Of a stretch of DNA of 64,000 nucleotides, positions 1-8,323 are shown piece after piece (the first letter of the stretch is position 1; each line of letters opens with the position of its first letter). The stretch covers positions 1 through 64,000 of the forward strand of contig NZ_JAKFZN010000008.1 of assembly GCF_021654165.1 (NCBI RefSeq), written 5' to 3'. Source of the DNA: Nereida sp. MMG025 (GTDB lineage Bacteria > Pseudomonadota > Alphaproteobacteria > Rhodobacterales > Rhodobacteraceae). The notes below the pieces were generated by a model. The model was given only the letters and a program-made list of their open reading frames with translations. It made no database searches and was not told the DNA's origin. A program made the position numbers and the translations under genes.

Positions 1-52
1 TGACCGGCGTGGCAAAAACGTAGCGGGTCTTATGGCGGATGATCAGACGCAT
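1..52 (-). CDS. Transglutaminase-like protein, N-terminal fragment (cut by window edge)
   Basis: The ATG is at 52 on the minus strand and the first 17 residues read MRLIIRHKTRYVFATPV. This matches the usual opening of the bacterial transglutaminase-like N-terminal region that precedes a Cys-His-Asp protease-like domain. The start lies 3 bases past the stop of the alpha-E gene, so the two are co-transcribed. ATP-grasp / alpha-E / transglutaminase is a recurrent gene order in proteobacteria, which supports the call. Only 17 codons are visible; the catalytic domain lies outside the window. Confidence 0.7.
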   Translation of the reverse strand, partial: MRLIIRHKTRYVFATPV

Positions 53-55
53 GAC

Positions 56-997
56 TTACTCATAAAACCGAAAGTCCGTTTCAATTTGCACAGACAGGTC
101 AGCCAGGAGCCCCAAGGCCTTTTGGATGTATTCATGCAGGCCGAAGTCAAAGACCGCGTCGATATCATGACTAAGATAGGTGCGTTCAAAATGAATAGCC
201 TTTTGTTTTGCAAGGCTTGTATGGGTCAAACCATTGTTCAGGAAATTGAGATTGTCGCTGAGCTTGCGCACGCAAAATGCCAAAGACCGCGGCATCCTTT
301 TGTCCAAGATTAGAAAATCCGCAATCTCTCGGGTGCCTGCACCGGCACCGTAGGCCATCCGAAATCCGCCTCGTGCAGACACAGAACGAAGGATGGTTTC
401 CCATTGCACATTGTCCAGGGATGTTCCGACCGCGCTGGCAGACGGCAGTAGAACATAATACTTCACATCAAGAATGCGTGCGGTGTTGTCGGCCCGTTCA
501 ATGAACGTTCCAATCCGCGCAAAATCATAGATCTCGTTACGTAGCATCGTGCCATGGGTCATCCCGCGCACCAAAGCTGTTCGCTGGCGCAATGCACTGA
601 GGACACCGGGCAGATCGCGCTCGATTACTTTGCGTGCCAGCATCTTGCGGGCGTTCATGTAAGCGGCATTTGTAGCTTCCCAGACCTCATGCGTAAGGGC
701 CGTGCGGACAAGCCTTGCGTTTTGCCGTGCCGCTTCGATCAGCGATAAGACCGATGATGGATTGTCTCGGTCACGCAACAACCAATCGATCGCTGCATCT
801 TTCGAAACTTCATCCCAGGTTGCTTCGAATTGATCCAGACTGCCGGCCGATTGCAGCACCGAGCGCCACTCACTCTCGCCCATCTCAAGACGCGTGAGCG
901 CCATGCGCTGCCCGGTCTCGATCAGCCGGGCGGTGTTTTCTGCCCGTTCAAGCGTGCGATACATCCAGTAAATACCATTGGCCGTTTTGCCGAGCAT
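56..997 (-). CDS. Alpha-E domain protein (DUF403)
   Basis: All-helical alpha-E family protein of 313 aa, always found beside circularly permuted ATP-grasp enzymes and thought to belong to a peptide-synthesis or modification system of unknown product. I chose the ATG at 997 because the family begins with a MLGKTANGIYWMYRTLERAEN-like motif (seen here as M-L-G-K-T-A-N-G) and a GAGG Shine-Dalgarno lies just upstream; the longer frame to 1039 would run into the preceding gene. The stop of the ATP-grasp gene is 5 bases upstream, indicating translational coupling. Internal arginine-rich helices and a conserved FARIGTFIERADNTARILD segment near residues 160-180 are typical. Confidence 0.88.
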   Translation of the reverse strand: MLGKTANGIYWMYRTLERAENTARLIETGQRMALTRLEMGESEWRSVLQSAGSLDQFEATWDEVSKDAAIDWLLRDRDNPSSVLSLIEAARQNARLVRTALTHEVWEATNAAYMNARKMLARKVIERDLPGVLSALRQRTALVRGMTHGTMLRNEIYDFARIGTFIERADNTARILDVKYYVLLPSASAVGTSLDNVQWETILRSVSARGGFRMAYGAGAGTREIADFLILDKRMPRSLAFCVRKLSDNLNFLNNGLTHTSLAKQKAIHFERTYLSHDIDAVFDFGLHEYIQKALGLLADLSVQIETDFRFYE

Positions 998-1001
998 CGC
1001 G

Positions 1002-2426
1002 TCAATCCTCCACGATCCAAGTGTCCTTGGTGCCGCCACCTTGGCTGGAGTTCACCACAAGCGAACCCTTTTGTAGCGCAACCCGCGTTAATCCACCCGC
1101 CGTCACCTTTATTTCGTCCGGACCGACAAGGACGAAGGGGCGCAAATCCACATGCCGAGGCGTCAGCCCTTGACGGGCAAAGATCGGCACAGTCGACAAG
1201 CTTAGCGTAGGTTGCGCAATATAGTTGGCGGGTCGCGAGGCAAGTTTGCGCCGGAAAGCTGCGATGTCTTTTTTGGTCGCAGTGGGGCCAATCAACATAC
1301 CATAGCCGCCTGATCCGTGAACCTCTTTGACGACCAGCTCTTCTAGATTATCGAGCACATAGGCCAGTTGATCAGGTTCCGAACAACGCCATGTCGGCAC
1401 GTTTTTCAGGATGGGCCGTTCTCCTGTGTAAAACTCTACGATTTCAGGCATATAGCTATATATCGCCTTGTCATCGGCAATCCCCGTTCCGGGCGCATTG
1501 GCGATGGTGATGCCCCCCGACCGATAGACATCCATGATGCCCGGAACGCCCAATTGGCTATCGGGATTGAAGTTCAGGGGATCGAGATAGTCATCATCGA
1601 CACGCCTATAAAGCACATCAATCGGTTTATAGCCGTGAATGGTGCGCATCGCGACACGCCCATCGACCACACGTAGATCATGTCCCTCGACCAGTTCTGC
1701 GCTCATTTGATCGGCTAAGAACGCGTGCTCATAATAGGCCGAATTGTAAATTCCGGGGGTTAGAACGGCGACGACTGGCTGTTGGGTTGTGGCAGATGGG
1801 GCGCAGGCCGAAAGCGAACGGCGCAGGTCTGTGGGATAATTCTGAACGCTTCGCACGCGATTGCTCGAAAACAACTCGGGAAACATCTGTAACATGGTTT
1901 CTCGGTTCTCAAGCATGTAGCTGACGCCACTTGGCGTGCGGGCGTTGTCCTCCAAAACAAAGAACTCGTCTGGACCCGTGCGCACAAGGTCGACACCAAC
2001 AATATGCGTATAAATCCCACCGGGCGGCGTAAAACCTATCATGCTTGGCTCGAATGCGGAATTCTGGCTGATCATTTCAAGTGGTATGCGCCCGGCCTTC
2101 ACAATCTCTTGGCGATGATAAATGTCATGAAGAAAGGCATTAATGGCGCGGACGCGTTGTTCGATCCCTTTGGTGACGCGTGACCATTCTTGGCCTGAAA
2201 TAATGCGTGGAATGATATCAAAGGGGATCAGGCGCTCTTCCGCTTCGTCCCGCCCATAGACGTTGAAGGTAATCCCTGTCAGGCGAAAAAGCTCTTCGGC
2301 TTCTCGTTGCTTTGATCGCAGGCGTTTTGGATCTTCACCACCGAACCAAGAATAAAACTGCTGATACGGCTGTCGAAGCCGTTCATCGCTGCCCCACATC
2401 TCGTCGAAACACGGTGTTGTCTCCAT
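1002..2426 (-). CDS. Circularly permuted type 2 ATP-grasp protein
   Basis: About 474 aa, the usual length of the DUF404/DUF407 ATP-grasp family, which forms amide or peptide bonds with ATP. Visible family segments are the N-terminal CFDEMWG region, the FNVYGRDE and RPFDIIPR-like region (here IPFDIIPRII), the ED-NARTPSGVSYMLENR motif, and the C-terminal VVKEVHGSGGYGM nucleotide-binding stretch. The open frame extends five codons further to 2441, but METTPCFDE at 2426 is the better start by family comparison. First gene of a three-gene minus-strand operon with alpha-E and transglutaminase-like proteins. The substrate is unknown. Confidence 0.9.
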   Translation of the reverse strand: METTPCFDEMWGSDERLRQPYQQFYSWFGGEDPKRLRSKQREAEELFRLTGITFNVYGRDEAEERLIPFDIIPRIISGQEWSRVTKGIEQRVRAINAFLHDIYHRQEIVKAGRIPLEMISQNSAFEPSMIGFTPPGGIYTHIVGVDLVRTGPDEFFVLEDNARTPSGVSYMLENRETMLQMFPELFSSNRVRSVQNYPTDLRRSLSACAPSATTQQPVVAVLTPGIYNSAYYEHAFLADQMSAELVEGHDLRVVDGRVAMRTIHGYKPIDVLYRRVDDDYLDPLNFNPDSQLGVPGIMDVYRSGGITIANAPGTGIADDKAIYSYMPEIVEFYTGERPILKNVPTWRCSEPDQLAYVLDNLEELVVKEVHGSGGYGMLIGPTATKKDIAAFRRKLASRPANYIAQPTLSLSTVPIFARQGLTPRHVDLRPFVLVGPDEIKVTAGGLTRVALQKGSLVVNSSQGGGTKDTWIVED

Positions 2427-2690
2427 CCTTGGTCCCTTCACATATTCAAAAAATGGAGCACTACTCGGATCGGATTCGCCAGAGTTTGAACGGTTATTTG
2501 ACCTTCACCTTACCACAATGCTTAATTTTTAAGTAGCTTGCGCGGTTTTTCCACGTTGCGCACGCAGCTTCAGGCACGAGGGCACAAGATATTGCGCTGT
2601 GGGTCGTAGGACCAATTTGCGGAAGACTGCCGTCATAATTGACCGTTCGTAGATACCCAAACGGGCACAAGTAAATATGCCTTGATTTAA

Positions 2691-2706
2691 AACTATTTTT
2701 CTAGTT
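2691..2706 (+). promoter_or_regulatory. Candidate ArsR-type operator
   Basis: AACTA-N6-TAGTT inverted repeat 10 bases before the regulator start; a related AACTA half-site recurs at about 3061 before the permease. The 275 bases between the ATP-grasp gene and the regulator (2442-2716) otherwise show only a weak, unsupported minus-strand frame. Function is inferred from position and symmetry. Confidence 0.4.
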
Positions 2707-2716
2707 ATGTGGGGAT

Positions 2717-3031
2717 ATGAGCATTTCAAAAGATACAGCCCGCGCACTTGCAGCCCTTGGTCATGAGGCGCGGATTGATGTGTATCGCCTTCTTGTTCGT
2801 GCAGGAAATGAAGGTCTTATCGTCGGCGACATTGCTGAACATACCAAATTGCCGCTATCGACGCTGGCCCATCACCTTAAAACGCTTGTCAGTGCAGGAC
2901 TGGTTCGACAGGTTCGCCGCGGGCGAGAGGTTGTAAATTTTGCTGACTTCGCAGCGATGGATCGGGCGCTGTCTTTCCTGACATCAGAGTGTTGTCAGGG
3001 TGTGGCATTGGTGAGAAATGATGCCGCATGA
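2717..3031 (+). CDS. ArsR-family winged-helix regulator
   Basis: 104 aa, normal for the family. The recognition-helix region reads STLAHHLKTLVSAGLV at about residues 45-62, followed by the beta-wing RRGREVV. A pair of adjacent cysteines near the C terminus (TSECCQGV) could be a thiol metal(loid) sensor; the ELCVCDL-type alpha-3 site of classic ArsR is absent. The permease gene starts 53 bases downstream on the same strand, so it probably represses that permease and itself until the inducer binds. The inducer (arsenic, organoarsenic or a transition metal) cannot be told from the sequence. Confidence 0.85.
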   Translation: MSISKDTARALAALGHEARIDVYRLLVRAGNEGLIVGDIAEHTKLPLSTLAHHLKTLVSAGLVRQVRRGREVVNFADFAAMDRALSFLTSECCQGVALVRNDAA

Positions 3032-3084
3032 TGCATGCTTCTATTTTTCTGCCCTGAAATAACTATAAAACTGGATATTTAACC

Positions 3085-4137
3085 ATGAGTGATTTTTCCT
3101 ATCCATCTATCACGCGCGGCGCCGCACTCATTCGCGCAGTTTGGTCGCAACAGCGCGTTTGGCTGACTACAATCGTGATCCTGATAGTCGTCAGTATATT
3201 TGATCCGCATCAGGGCTTGGAAAGCCTGTCATTCACTGCCCAAGCATTGTTGGGAACAGCGCCGTATCTCGCCCTTTCCATCGGTGTCGCAGCTTATGCC
3301 AGCGCATCCGGCGCTGACGGGCTGATCGCCAAGGCGTTTACGGGCGCACCCGTGGTTATGATTTTTGTGGCAGCGGCTTTCGGTGGCCTGTCTCCTTTTT
3401 GTTCATGTGGTGTCATCCCACTGATCGCAGCGCTTTTGGCGATGGGCGTGCCGTTGTCGGCAGTCATGGCATTCTGGCTCGCGTCGCCCGTCATTGACCC
3501 GTCTATGTTTGCCTTAACTGTCGGGGTTCTGGGGCTGGAATTTGCAGTTGCAAAGACGGTTGCCGCTATCGGGCTCGGCCTTGTGGGCGGCTATGTGACC
3601 CTTGTACTGACCCGCGCAGGCGCGTTCGCAGAACCACTGCGCGAAGGCGTTGGAAACGAAGGCTGCGGCGCGTCCAGTGTCCGTGACCCACAACCGCCCG
3701 TCTGGGCTTTTTGGCAATCCCCTGAACGCCGTGCGAAATTCTGGAGCGCTTCGATTTCGACAACTCTTTTTTTGGCGAAATGGCTAACGCTGGCCTTCGT
3801 CCTTGAAAGCCTGATGATCGCGTTCATTCCCGCCGATCTTGTGGCGAATGTCGTGGGTGGTGATGGGATCGGTTCAATCCTGACAGCGACACTTGTTGGT
3901 GTGCCTGCATATCTCAATGGCTACGCCGCACTGCCACTTGTGTCAGGACTGGTTGAGCAAGGCATGGCGCCAGGTGCAGGACTTGCCTTTCTTGTTGCGG
4001 GTGGTGTCACTTCCCTGCCCGCTGCGATAGCGGTCTGGGCCCTCGCCAAGCGCAGTGTGTTTGTTCTCTATGTCGGGCTTGCCCTTTCAGGATCCCTTGC
4101 CAGCGGCCTATTGTTTCAGGCCTGGATTGGGACATGA
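3085..4137 (+). CDS. Permease of the ArsP_1 / SO_0444 family
   Basis: 350 aa integral membrane protein with about eight to ten hydrophobic segments. The family signature SPFCSCGVIPL lies near residue 110 and contains two cysteines two residues apart; it is followed by a second signature ASPVIDPSMF near residue 137. Related proteins export trivalent organoarsenicals (ArsP) or copper/zinc (SO_0444). A cysteine in GCGAS sits in the central loop. Pairing with the ArsR regulator supports regulated metal(loid) efflux. The precise substrate is not decided by the sequence. The 194 bases downstream (4138-4331) hold no recognisable gene. Confidence 0.85.
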   Translation: MSDFSYPSITRGAALIRAVWSQQRVWLTTIVILIVVSIFDPHQGLESLSFTAQALLGTAPYLALSIGVAAYASASGADGLIAKAFTGAPVVMIFVAAAFGGLSPFCSCGVIPLIAALLAMGVPLSAVMAFWLASPVIDPSMFALTVGVLGLEFAVAKTVAAIGLGLVGGYVTLVLTRAGAFAEPLREGVGNEGCGASSVRDPQPPVWAFWQSPERRAKFWSASISTTLFLAKWLTLAFVLESLMIAFIPADLVANVVGGDGIGSILTATLVGVPAYLNGYAALPLVSGLVEQGMAPGAGLAFLVAGGVTSLPAAIAVWALAKRSVFVLYVGLALSGSLASGLLFQAWIGT

Positions 4138-4331
4138 CAGTATTCACCCGCGCTTGGCCCCGTACAACCTGCCGGGTTTTACCAAGCACAAAGAATTGGC
4201 GTTCCGCACGGCGGGCTGCCCTAATTTTAGGTCGTTTCGCCAAATGCGATTGGACGGGTGCCTGACTTTGCTCACATGACCTCGCTAAACTTATCACTGA
4301 TGGTTAACGTAAGGTACAGCAGTAGGTTTAC

Positions 4332-6095
4332 ATGGGTTCCATTGCGATGAATGACGCCAAAGGTTCGATTGGTCCGAGAGTTTCGGCACTTCTCAAGCAA
4401 GTGTATCCAGAACTTGATAGTGATATTTTAACCAGTCTGGTCATCGATGCTTTTTGGCCCAAAGGTGCGCCCCGCCGCCAAAGGGCCCGTGCCGCCGGCA
4501 ACTCGCTATGGTCACAAAAGGATGCGTTGCTGATCACCTATGGAAATTCCGTCATTGACGGGGTTCATAAACCACTTGATCTGCTCGCAGACTTCTTGGC
4601 CACCTACTTGGACGGCACACTGAACGCCGTTCATATCCTGCCATTCTTCCCATACACATCTGATGACGGCTTTGCTGTATCGGACTTTCGTGCGGTAAAC
4701 CCCCAACTGGGCGATTGGGCCGATATCAATCGGATTGCCGAAGATTTCACGCTCATGTCAGACCTTGTTCTGAACCATGTGTCCAGCCAGGGCAGTTGGT
4801 TCAATGCCTATCGCCAAGGCCAAGCGCCCTATGACAAATTCTTTTTCGAAGCGTCCCCCGATGATGACCTTCGGGATGTTGTGCGCCCTCGAACTACCCC
4901 CCTTCTTCGAGAGGTCGAAACAACTAATGGCATACGCCATGTTTGGTGCACCTTTAGCCATGACCAGATCGATCTGGATTTTCGAAATCCCGAGGTGTTG
5001 TTAGAATTTCTTCGGATCATTCGTCTGCATGTCGATAATGGGATCCAGATTATCCGGCTCGATGCGGTTGCGTTTTTGTGGAAAGCGGTCGGATCGCCAT
5101 CAATCCATCTTCCCCAGACACATGCATTGATCAAACTGATGCGCGTGCTGTGCGACTTCGCAACAGAGAAAATCATCCTTTTGACAGAAACCAACGTCCC
5201 AAAGGCCGAAAACCTGAGCTACTTTGGGCGTGGCGATGAAGCCCATGCAATCTATAACTTCCCGCTGCCGCCACTCATTTTACACGCGATGATGTCTGGC
5301 AATGCAGAGCATTTGCGGCGCTGGCAACGTGCGATGCCGCCTGCACCTATGGGCTGCGCCTATCTGAACTTTACAGCCAGCCACGACGGGATCGGCATGC
5401 GTCCCGCCGAGGGCCTCTTGCCAGAAGATGAAAAACAGCAGGTGATCGACACGATCAAGGACATCGGGGGACTGGTCTCGATGCGCACGCTGCCAGACGG
5501 CAGCGAAAGCCCTTATGAGCTGAACACAACTTTTTATGATGCCATGTCACGCACCTTTGCGGGCGCGGATGACTATCATCACGCGCGATTTATCTGTTCG
5601 CAGACCATCGTCATGTCGCTTGAGGGGATACCCGCATTCTACATCCACGCGATGCTGGCCACGCCCAACGACCATGATGGGGTCGAACACCGTGGGATGA
5701 ACCGTGCCATCAATCGTCATCGGTGGGATTACCCAAGTCTGCGACAAAAGCTTGATGATCCAAGAACGCCACAAGCGCGCGTATTGGCGGACCTTTCCAA
5801 ACGCCTGAAAATTCGGCAAAAGCAGGCGGCTTTTCACCCTAACGCAACCCAATTCACGGTAAATTTGGGGGACGAGCGTCTCTTTGGCATCTGGCGTCAA
5901 AGCCTTGATCGCGCCCAATCCATCTTTGCGATCCACAACGTCAGCGACACCGCAGTCACAATTTCCGCAGCTGAACTCAATCTGATCGAAGATCAGATTT
6001 GGGTCGACCTTCTTGGCGAAACCAAGGTCGACGCGGATGCGTCCGGAATCGTAATCGCACCTTATCAGTGCATGTGGATTACCAATCGCCCTTAG
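4332..6095 (+). CDS. GH13_18 sugar phosphorylase, probable glucosylglycerate phosphorylase
   Basis: 587 aa, alpha-amylase-superfamily phosphorylase of the sucrose phosphorylase subfamily. The (beta/alpha)8 motifs are visible: DLVLNHVSSQGSW near residue 140, the nucleophile region RLDAVAFLWK near 245, the acid/base TETNVP near 287, and TASHDGIGMRP near 345. Enzymes of this subfamily release glucose-1-phosphate from sucrose, glucosylglycerate or sucrose-6-phosphate. Its stop overlaps the stop of a convergent GpgS-like synthase gene, and a GpgP-like phosphatase is next to that, so glucosylglycerate is the most likely substrate (inference). It would return the osmolyte to glucose-1-phosphate and glycerate when stress ends. 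Confidence 0.85.
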   Translation: MGSIAMNDAKGSIGPRVSALLKQVYPELDSDILTSLVIDAFWPKGAPRRQRARAAGNSLWSQKDALLITYGNSVIDGVHKPLDLLADFLATYLDGTLNAVHILPFFPYTSDDGFAVSDFRAVNPQLGDWADINRIAEDFTLMSDLVLNHVSSQGSWFNAYRQGQAPYDKFFFEASPDDDLRDVVRPRTTPLLREVETTNGIRHVWCTFSHDQIDLDFRNPEVLLEFLRIIRLHVDNGIQIIRLDAVAFLWKAVGSPSIHLPQTHALIKLMRVLCDFATEKIILLTETNVPKAENLSYFGRGDEAHAIYNFPLPPLILHAMMSGNAEHLRRWQRAMPPAPMGCAYLNFTASHDGIGMRPAEGLLPEDEKQQVIDTIKDIGGLVSMRTLPDGSESPYELNTTFYDAMSRTFAGADDYHHARFICSQTIVMSLEGIPAFYIHAMLATPNDHDGVEHRGMNRAINRHRWDYPSLRQKLDDPRTPQARVLADLSKRLKIRQKQAAFHPNATQFTVNLGDERLFGIWRQSLDRAQSIFAIHNVSDTAVTISAAELNLIEDQIWVDLLGETKVDADASGIVIAPYQCMWITNRP

Positions 6096-7312
6096 CTGAA
6101 TTCCGCCTCGTCTGCCGTGGCCGCCGCGCGCAGTTCGGCCAAGAAGCCCGGGTCAGCCGAGTGAACACGGTTCCATGTTGGAATAAACGGTGTCTCGTGT
6201 GGATTGTCCAAAAAGAATTGGCCCGCCCGCATAATGTTTTCGGCAAACAGTTCAATCGCCCGCTCTTCTTGATGGCGATCGATGTGCAGACCATTCATCT
6301 TGGCGTCGTTGTAATATGCATCAAGCACGTCCAACGCGCAGCGGTAATAGGTTGCCTTGAGCGTCCGAAAGACATTGGGCGTAAAAACAGTCCCTTCGGC
6401 GGCAAGTTTACGGAAGATTGCCTTGCAAATGTCGGTGGACATGCGGCTTAGCCCTGCATTTGCATCCTCTTCGCTCAGATCCTGATGCTTGTGATCATAT
6501 TGGTCAGCAATCTCGACTTGGCAAACGGCATGCGGCGCCAGATTGCGCCAGGCCTCAGACAGAATACCGATCTCAAGCCCCCAGTCCGAAGGTATCCTTA
6601 GATCAGGAAGCATGGACGTCCGCATGGCAAATTCACCCGAGAGCGGATAGCGAAAACTTCGCAAGTAATCGAGGTAGTCCCGATCTCCGACAACCTTCTT
6701 CAATGCAATAAGAAGTGGGCTGACCAACAAACGCGACACACGTCCATTCAGCCGATCCTGGCCGACGCGCGCATAGTAGCCTTTGGCCAATTGGTATGGA
6801 AAATTCATATTGGCAACGGGATAAATCAAGCGCGCCAACAGTTCATTTGTATAGGTCAGGATATCACAATCATGGATCGCCATGACCGCACTGTCCTCGC
6901 ATGCGATCAAATATCCGATGGCAGACCAAACATTCTTGCCTTTGCCTGGTTCTGATGGCGCCAACCCCATCTCGACAAGCTTTGCACCCAAGGCCAGCAT
7001 CCGCGGGCTGTCATTCCAAATAACGATATGATTTTGGTTCAACCCTTTGAAAAACGCTTTGGCATGACGGTATTGCGCCTCATCCGCCCGATCCAACCCA
7101 ATTATAATGCGGTGCAGATACGGCACCTTTGCCAGCTCTTCCAAAATGCGCGGCATCGCGGGCGTTTCCAACTCGGAATACAGACACGGCAGCACCAGCG
7201 ACATGTTTCTGTTAGCGGCAAATGTCTCAAGCTCATAAGTCAGCTCGTCAAGGGACCTTGTCCGCAAGTTATGCAAAGTGGTGATATTTCCGTTTTGATG
7301 GAAATCAGCCAT
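6092..7312 (-). CDS. gpgS: Glucosyl-3-phosphoglycerate synthase-like GT81 glycosyltransferase
   Basis: 406 aa, the usual GpgS length. The Rossmann-like N terminus contains LVLPCLYSEL near residue 40, the nucleotide-diphosphate-sugar site is IHDCDI near residue 150 (Asp-Cys-Asp), and the acceptor-side region SGEFAMR-N-RIPSDWGLEIGIL near residues 205-225 matches the family. It would transfer glucose from NDP-glucose to 3-phosphoglycerate. Translation starts at ATG 7312 behind an AAGGACG site, 15 bases after the stop of the phosphatase gene. The stop codon overlaps that of the convergent phosphorylase. NDP specificity and glucose versus mannose cannot be read from the sequence. Confidence 0.85.
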   Translation of the reverse strand: MADFHQNGNITTLHNLRTRSLDELTYELETFAANRNMSLVLPCLYSELETPAMPRILEELAKVPYLHRIIIGLDRADEAQYRHAKAFFKGLNQNHIVIWNDSPRMLALGAKLVEMGLAPSEPGKGKNVWSAIGYLIACEDSAVMAIHDCDILTYTNELLARLIYPVANMNFPYQLAKGYYARVGQDRLNGRVSRLLVSPLLIALKKVVGDRDYLDYLRSFRYPLSGEFAMRTSMLPDLRIPSDWGLEIGILSEAWRNLAPHAVCQVEIADQYDHKHQDLSEEDANAGLSRMSTDICKAIFRKLAAEGTVFTPNVFRTLKATYYRCALDVLDAYYNDAKMNGLHIDRHQEERAIELFAENIMRAGQFFLDNPHETPFIPTWNRVHSADPGFLAELRAAATADEAEFS

Positions 7313-7327
7313 GTCATTTCGTCCTTT

Positions 7328-8110
7328 TCACAATTTGAGCCGTTCCAAATGCTCTATGATTGCAGTGTTCCAGCCTTCAGGTCCGGCTTGCGTGGTGCGA
7401 ATAACCCTGCCGCACTTTTCTGCAGCAAGTGGCGGCAAGGGCGTGCGGTGCGGGTTCGCGACAATCACACCAAAATCAGCCGCTTCCAGCATTTCAATGT
7501 CGTTCGGGGCATCGCCAAGCGCGATCGTGTGACGCGGGGCGAAAGCATCAATGATTTGCGCCATACGGTCTGCCTTGGTCTGCCCAAAAGACACCGTCAA
7601 AAAACGCCCGCCTGAACGGGCCGACAAGCCTTGCGCTTTCAGCGCATCAAGAAAAGCGGCCTTCTCGTCTTGCGAGCCGCGCCATACTCCGGGCTCGGAA
7701 AATGCGCGTTCTTTTGCAAGCGCGGCGGCAGGCAGTGTTAGCTCCGTCAGCTCGGCGATCTCGGCAACATCCAAATCTCCAAACCCCTGAAAGTTTCGCC
7801 TCAAGGAGTGCGGAATTTCCTCTAGCCTGGCGCGTAATTTTGCATAGACAGCGCCGTCCGCTGTTGGCTGCGCATGCGCTTCCAACAGACCTGCACCGTT
7901 TTCAACAATTGCAGGCCAGTTTTGCAGCCGCAGCGTATTGCGCAACAAACAGATCTCGGACGCAGTCTTACTGCTGGCCATGACAACACCTGCACCAATG
8001 CTTGCAAGGCGTTCAAGCGCAGAAGACGCCGCATCACATTGATAATCTGCATGTGAAAGCAAAGTGCCATCAAGGTCGGTGAATACAAGCAATGGCATCT
8101 GAAATGTCAT
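7328..8110 (-). CDS. gpgP: HAD-IIB phosphatase, glucosyl/mannosyl-3-phosphoglycerate phosphatase-like
   Basis: 260 aa from ATG 8110 (or 256 from ATG 8098); the frame continues to a GTG at 8182, but FTDLDGTLL should lie close to the N terminus. HAD motifs: DLDGTLL (nucleophile Asp), the SSKT motif II near residue 50 and GDAPNDIEML motif IV near residue 205. The cap domain is type C2B, as in mannosyl-3-phosphoglycerate phosphatases. It lies upstream of and in operon with the GpgS-like synthase; together they would make glucosylglycerate, a compatible solute. The upstream Shine-Dalgarno is weak, so the exact start is uncertain. Confidence 0.82.
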   Translation of the reverse strand: MTFQMPLLVFTDLDGTLLSHADYQCDAASSALERLASIGAGVVMASSKTASEICLLRNTLRLQNWPAIVENGAGLLEAHAQPTADGAVYAKLRARLEEIPHSLRRNFQGFGDLDVAEIAELTELTLPAAALAKERAFSEPGVWRGSQDEKAAFLDALKAQGLSARSGGRFLTVSFGQTKADRMAQIIDAFAPRHTIALGDAPNDIEMLEAADFGVIVANPHRTPLPPLAAEKCGRVIRTTQAGPEGWNTAIIEHLERLKL

Positions 8111-8262
8111 GGCAACAAGAATGCGAAGAATTAAGAAGAAGCGCAACCGGTAGCCAGTCCGCGCCGACCACTGATGAAGCACTTATGCAATTGCTCTTGT
8201 TTGATGACGATTTTTCCAATGAAATCGGATTTGACAACTACTATCCGAATTTAGCTGCCTGA
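8104..8262 (+). CDS. Possible small ORF, 52 codons, unrecognised
   Basis: A 52-codon frame starts at ATG 8104, antisense to the first codons of the phosphatase gene, and ends with an acidic and aromatic segment (LFDDDFSNEIGFDNYYPNLAA, of which the first 20 residues matter). Composition looks protein-like, but no convincing ribosome binding site is present and no family is recognised. It is the only coding candidate in the 8111-8323 gap. Confidence 0.2.
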   Translation: MSWQQECEELRRSATGSQSAPTTDEALMQLLLFDDDFSNEIGFDNYYPNLAA

Positions 8263-8323
8263 GAGTGCGGACCTGTCATAACCGCCGATAAGGACTGCTT
8301 TACGGCTAATCTTGGCTCAGATC

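Noticed and set aside
2529-2747. 72-codon minus-strand frame before the ArsR-type gene
   Set aside because: It overlaps the regulator start and its candidate operator, and has no ribosome site or family.
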